Of a stretch of 64,000 bases of DNA, positions 60,843-64,000 are shown piece by piece. The notes under the pieces are model-generated. The model searched no databases, was not told where the DNA came from, and worked only from the letters and a program-made list of their open reading frames with translations. The stretch comes from Flavobacterium sp. RSP15 (GTDB lineage Bacteria; Bacteroidota; Bacteroidia; Flavobacteriales; Flavobacteriaceae). The stretch spans positions 431,673-495,672 of the forward strand of contig NZ_RYDL01000002.1 of NCBI RefSeq assembly GCF_003968755.1. Direction: 5' to 3'. The position numbers were made by a program, and so were the translations under genes. Position 1 is the first letter of the stretch. Every line of letters begins with the position of its first letter.

Positions 60843-63800
60843 ATGTCTTTATTTCAAAATACAGTCGTTAAAAAATATACTAACGCAATCAACAAACTTG
60901 TTCTTGATGAAAAATGGCAGTTGTTTACCACCATATTTCATAATGCAGCAAAGCAACAAAACATTCGTAACAGCAAGGAAGAACAATACCAAGCTATTTT
61001 CCTGAACGACTTGTTTGTGCAAGTGCTGGGTTACACGCAACATCCTAATACCAATTACAATTTAATTACCGAACAGAAAAACGAGACCAACAGCAAGAAA
61101 GCCGATGGCGCCATAATCCTGAACGAAAATGTGCATGCCGTAATTGAACTGAAAGGAACCGAAACTACCGATTTATCCAAAATAGAAACGCAGGCATTTG
61201 GCTATAAAAACAATCAGAAACAGTGTAGTTACGTAATCATTTCCAACTTCGAGAAACTTCGTTTTTATGTTGACAATGCGACCGAGTTTGTAGAATTTAA
61301 TTTGTTTACGCTTTCTCGTGACGAATTCAATTTGCTATTCCTGTGCCTTTCGCTAGAAAGTATGCAGACTGATTTACCTAAGAAAATAAAATATGAAAGT
61401 GTTTCCAGTGAAGACAAGATTACTAAAGAATTGTACAAGGATTATTCCGCGTTTCGTACAGCATTGTTTAGTGATATTGTTCAACTCAATCCGCAATACA
61501 ACCAACCGGAACTGTTTAAGAAAACCCAGAAACTTCTTGATCGGTTTTTGTTTATTTTCTTTGCCGAAGACCGACAATTGCTACCCACCAATTTAATTTT
61601 TAGTATTAATCTCGAATGGCAAAAACTCCGTGAAGCGCGCATTCCCGTTTCGTTATACGACAGATACAAAATGTATTTTAATGATTTAAATACGGGCGCC
61701 AGAGTAAGTTTGCCCGCTTTTGGAAAACACACTAACGAAATTGTTACCGCACAATATGATATTTATGCCTACAATGGCGGTTTGTTTCAGCCAGATGATT
61801 TGCTCGATAACATTGCCGTAAACGATGATTTACTTTTTAAACATACCAGAAAACTAAGCGAGTACGATTTTGAAAGTGAAGTTGACGTAAACATTCTTGG
61901 TCATATTTTTGAAAATTCGCTAAATGAAATAGACGAAATAACCAATGCCATTGCAGGACAAGTAACGGATAAAACCAAAACCAAACGCAAAAAAGACGGC
62001 GTTTTTTACACCCCAAAATACATTACAAAATACATCGTTGACAATACCATTGGCAAACTCTGTGAAGAAAAGAAAGTTGAAATTGCGCTGGATGAAACCA
62101 AATATTCTACCGACAAAAAAATAAATGTTACTACCAAAAAGAAATTAAAAGAAACCTTAGACAATTACCGGAACTGGTTGTTGCAACTCACCATTGTTGA
62201 CCCAGCATGTGGCAGTGGTGCGTTTTTGAGCCAAGCTCTAGAATTTTTAATTGCCGAGCATAAATATGTAGATGAACTGCAAGCCAAACTGTTTGGTGAT
62301 GCACTAGTATTAAGCGATGTGGAAGGAAGCATTCTTGAAAATAACCTTTTTGGTGTGGATCTCAACGAAGAAAGTGTAGAGATTGCCAAACTCTCCTTAT
62401 GGTTGCGTACCGCACAACGCAACCGAAAATTAAACAGCCTGAACAACAATATAAAATGTGGTAATTCTTTAATAGACGATGTTGCCATTGCTGGCGACAA
62501 AGCGTTTAACTGGCAAAACGAATTCCCTAAAGTTTTTGCTAATGAGGGTTTTGATGTGGTGATTGGGAATCCGCCTTATGTTAGAAACACAATGTTGAAA
62601 AATGTTGATAAAGAATATTTTAGTACAAAATATGAGAGCGCACATCAACAATATGATTTATATGTTCTTTTTACTGAATTAGGTTTAAATATATTAAAAC
62701 AAAAAAGTTATTTATCTTACATAATTCCAAATAAATTTATTGCAACAAATTATGGACTTAAAAACAGAAAATTTATATTAGAAAATTCATTAATTAATGA
62801 AATTAAAGATATATCAAATGAAAATATATTTATAGATGCTTCAGTATATCCTGTGATAATTAACTTGAAGAAAAATGAATTTAAAAAGATTGATGACAAA
62901 ACATACGACATTATATCTTTCAAAACTAAAACTAATTACAATTATTCTTTTATAGAAAAGCTGAGTAGGAATTCATTATCATTAATAAACATCTGCTCGA
63001 TTACAGAAACAATACACACTGGAAATGTTAGAGAGAAACTTATAATTGATGAAAAGTTAAATAGTAAATGTAAACCATTATTAAGGGGTAGAGATTTAGA
63101 TAGATATTCAATAAATCCTGATTTGAATCTGTTTGTCAATTTTGATAATGATTTAATTTTAAAAGAAAATGGTGAGTATGCAAATTTAACAAATTCAAAA
63201 CTTTATGAAAATGAAAAAATACTAATTAGAGATATTTCACTAAGACTTCAAGCATATTATGATGATGAAAAATATTACACTGTAAACACTTTATATTCAT
63301 TATTAATAAACAATAAATCAATTGAATATAAATATTTATTATCAATATTGAATAGTAATTTAATTAGCTTTTGGTTTAAATCAAAGTTTAATGATGCTCA
63401 TGTTTCTGGTGGCTATCTTCGTTTTAAAAAGAAATATGTATCTCAGATTCCTATTGAAATTTCAAAAAACCAACAACCATTCATAGAAAAAGCGGATTCA
63501 ATGTTATCGTTGAATAAAGAGCTACAAGAAGTAACCCAAAAATTCAGCAAATATTTTTCGGGTCAGTTTAAAATAGAAAAACGTAGTGGTAAACTAGAAA
63601 AATGGTATGGTTTATCGTTTGAGGATTTTATAAAGGAAATAAACAAAGCCATAAAAACCCAAAAAGGCACACCACTTACTAAAAAAGAGGAGTTTGACTG
63701 GATTGATTTATTTGAAGAAAACAAAGTAAAAGCCAATAAACTGCAAAATGAAATCGCTGCTACCGATAAAGCTATTGATGCTATGGTGTATGAGTTGTAT

Positions 63801-63872
63801 GGGTTGAGTGAGGAAGAAATTGGGATTGTGGAGGGTAATGTCATTGCGAGCAAAGCGAAGCAAACCCACTAA
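60843..63872 (+). CDS. Type IIG restriction-modification enzyme (fused nuclease-methyltransferase)
   Basis: From the ATG at 60843 the protein has 1009 residues. The N-terminal PD-(D/E)xK nuclease domain has Asp88 in KKADGAIIL and Glu102-x-Lys104 in VIELKGTE. A helical connector (about 190-400) leads to an N6-adenine methyltransferase (about 400-650) with DPACGSGAFL at 453-462 and NPPYV at 576-580. The target-recognition region follows (about 640-880), then a C-terminal helical part. This is a single-chain Eco57I/MmeI-like enzyme that methylates and cuts at sites it recognises itself. The recognition region is more AT-rich than the rest. The last residues (VIASKAKQTH and stop) come from a dispersed repeat. 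Starting at TTG 60819 would add eight residues. Confidence 0.88.
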   Translation: MSLFQNTVVKKYTNAINKLVLDEKWQLFTTIFHNAAKQQNIRNSKEEQYQAIFLNDLFVQVLGYTQHPNTNYNLITEQKNETNSKKADGAIILNENVHAVIELKGTETTDLSKIETQAFGYKNNQKQCSYVIISNFEKLRFYVDNATEFVEFNLFTLSRDEFNLLFLCLSLESMQTDLPKKIKYESVSSEDKITKELYKDYSAFRTALFSDIVQLNPQYNQPELFKKTQKLLDRFLFIFFAEDRQLLPTNLIFSINLEWQKLREARIPVSLYDRYKMYFNDLNTGARVSLPAFGKHTNEIVTAQYDIYAYNGGLFQPDDLLDNIAVNDDLLFKHTRKLSEYDFESEVDVNILGHIFENSLNEIDEITNAIAGQVTDKTKTKRKKDGVFYTPKYITKYIVDNTIGKLCEEKKVEIALDETKYSTDKKINVTTKKKLKETLDNYRNWLLQLTIVDPACGSGAFLSQALEFLIAEHKYVDELQAKLFGDALVLSDVEGSILENNLFGVDLNEESVEIAKLSLWLRTAQRNRKLNSLNNNIKCGNSLIDDVAIAGDKAFNWQNEFPKVFANEGFDVVIGNPPYVRNTMLKNVDKEYFSTKYESAHQQYDLYVLFTELGLNILKQKSYLSYIIPNKFIATNYGLKNRKFILENSLINEIKDISNENIFIDASVYPVIINLKKNEFKKIDDKTYDIISFKTKTNYNYSFIEKLSRNSLSLINICSITETIHTGNVREKLIIDEKLNSKCKPLLRGRDLDRYSINPDLNLFVNFDNDLILKENGEYANLTNSKLYENEKILIRDISLRLQAYYDDEKYYTVNTLYSLLINNKSIEYKYLLSILNSNLISFWFKSKFNDAHVSGGYLRFKKKYVSQIPIEISKNQQPFIEKADSMLSLNKELQEVTQKFSKYFSGQFKIEKRSGKLEKWYGLSFEDFIKEINKAIKTQKGTPLTKKEEFDWIDLFEENKVKANKLQNEIAATDKAIDAMVYELYGLSEEEIGIVEGNVIASKAKQTH

Positions 63873-64000
63873 AAAGAGCACACAAGTTGAGCCACAAAGT
63901 GAGATTGCTACGTTCCTCGCAATGACCCCAACCAGTCATTGCGAGCAAAGCGAAGCAAACCCACTAAAAAGAGCACACCAGTTGAGCAACAAAATAGGAT
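63840..64000. repeat. Repeat cluster at the end of the type IIG gene
   Basis: A unit of about 56 bases, GTCATTGCGAGCAAAGCGAAGC ... CCACTAAAAAGAGCACAC ... GTTGAGC, occurs at 63840-63895 and again at 63935-63991 in the same orientation, with a few differences. Between them, GATTGCTACGTTCCTCGCAATGAC (63903-63926) is an inverted copy of its first half. The first unit overlaps the coding region and supplies its last codons. Confidence 0.8.

Noticed and set aside
63840..64000. Repeats at the window end as a CRISPR array
   Set aside because: Only two direct units, long and containing an inverted half-copy, without regular spacers. They match dispersed repeats found singly elsewhere.

Overview
The window is a contiguous piece of a Flavobacterium-like (Bacteroidota, Flavobacteriaceae) chromosome. 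The sequence is AT-rich, starts lack Shine-Dalgarno sequences, and several promoters have the Bacteroidota -7 element TAnnTTTG. Family-typical loci include the Bat aerotolerance operon, a PorZ-type T9SS protein next to recO, an Oar-like TonB-dependent receptor, a THC0290_0291-type protein and an ileS-dksA-lspA cluster. Most of the window is ordinary core genome.

Layout. 1-4835: batA (3' end only), batB, batC, batD, batE in one operon. 4836-5744: decayed DNA with a 41-codon CxxC mini-ORF and a multiply frameshifted pseudogene. 5745-12405: Dabb protein, a 1073-residue BNR/sortilin-type propeller protein, a lipoprotein amidase and tRNA-Asn. The tRNA 3' end and its terminator are duplicated about 6 kb away, bracketing the propeller and amidase genes. 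12544-24591: RseP, Old Yellow Enzyme, Gfo/Idh/MocA oxidoreductase, MFS transporter, a broken DUF3298-like gene, a Cys/Met PLP enzyme, THC0290_0291 protein, glutamate dehydrogenase and PorZ. 24646-32721: recO, then an accessory pair (DUF4041/T5orf172 GIY-YIG protein and a HEPN-like protein) wedged before ileS, then the DksA-like gene and lspA. 32787-38796: small lipoprotein, 5-formyl-THF cyclo-ligase, M14-type deacylase, uvrC, patatin/BamA-like protein. 38979-44785: aromatic amino acid catabolism (hmgA, hppD, tryptophan 2,3-dioxygenase) with a DUF3108 protein and an M23 metallopeptidase. 44964-51854: pgi, TonB receptor, membrane protein, RlpA-like protein, CYTH enzyme. 52243-59879: Gcr-type membrane protein, dinB, PAS protein, Bax-inhibitor-1 protein, lepA, PNPOx-fold protein. 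59909-64000: DoxX pseudogene, decayed DNA, and a complete single-chain type IIG restriction-modification enzyme ending in a repeat cluster.

Functional links: hmgA and hppD are consecutive steps of tyrosine degradation and tryptophan 2,3-dioxygenase starts the kynurenine route, so 39-43.5 kb forms an aromatic amino acid catabolic neighbourhood. Bat proteins form an envelope complex. The T5orf172/HEPN pair and the type IIG enzyme are the accessory, probably defence-related parts. Both sit among dispersed repeats and pseudogene debris.

The most unusual observations are: (1) an inverted pair of a dispersed REP-like palindrome inserted in frame inside ileS; (2) the uncharacterised T5orf172/HEPN gene pair, flanked by dispersed repeats; (3) a type IIG enzyme whose last residues and stop codon come from a dispersed repeat and whose specificity region is strikingly AT-rich; (4) the duplicated tRNA-Asn 3' end; (5) an orphan promoter-terminator unit at 41.65-41.78 kb that looks like a small RNA gene. 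No rRNA, CRISPR array, complete insertion sequence, integrase or replication origin was found.
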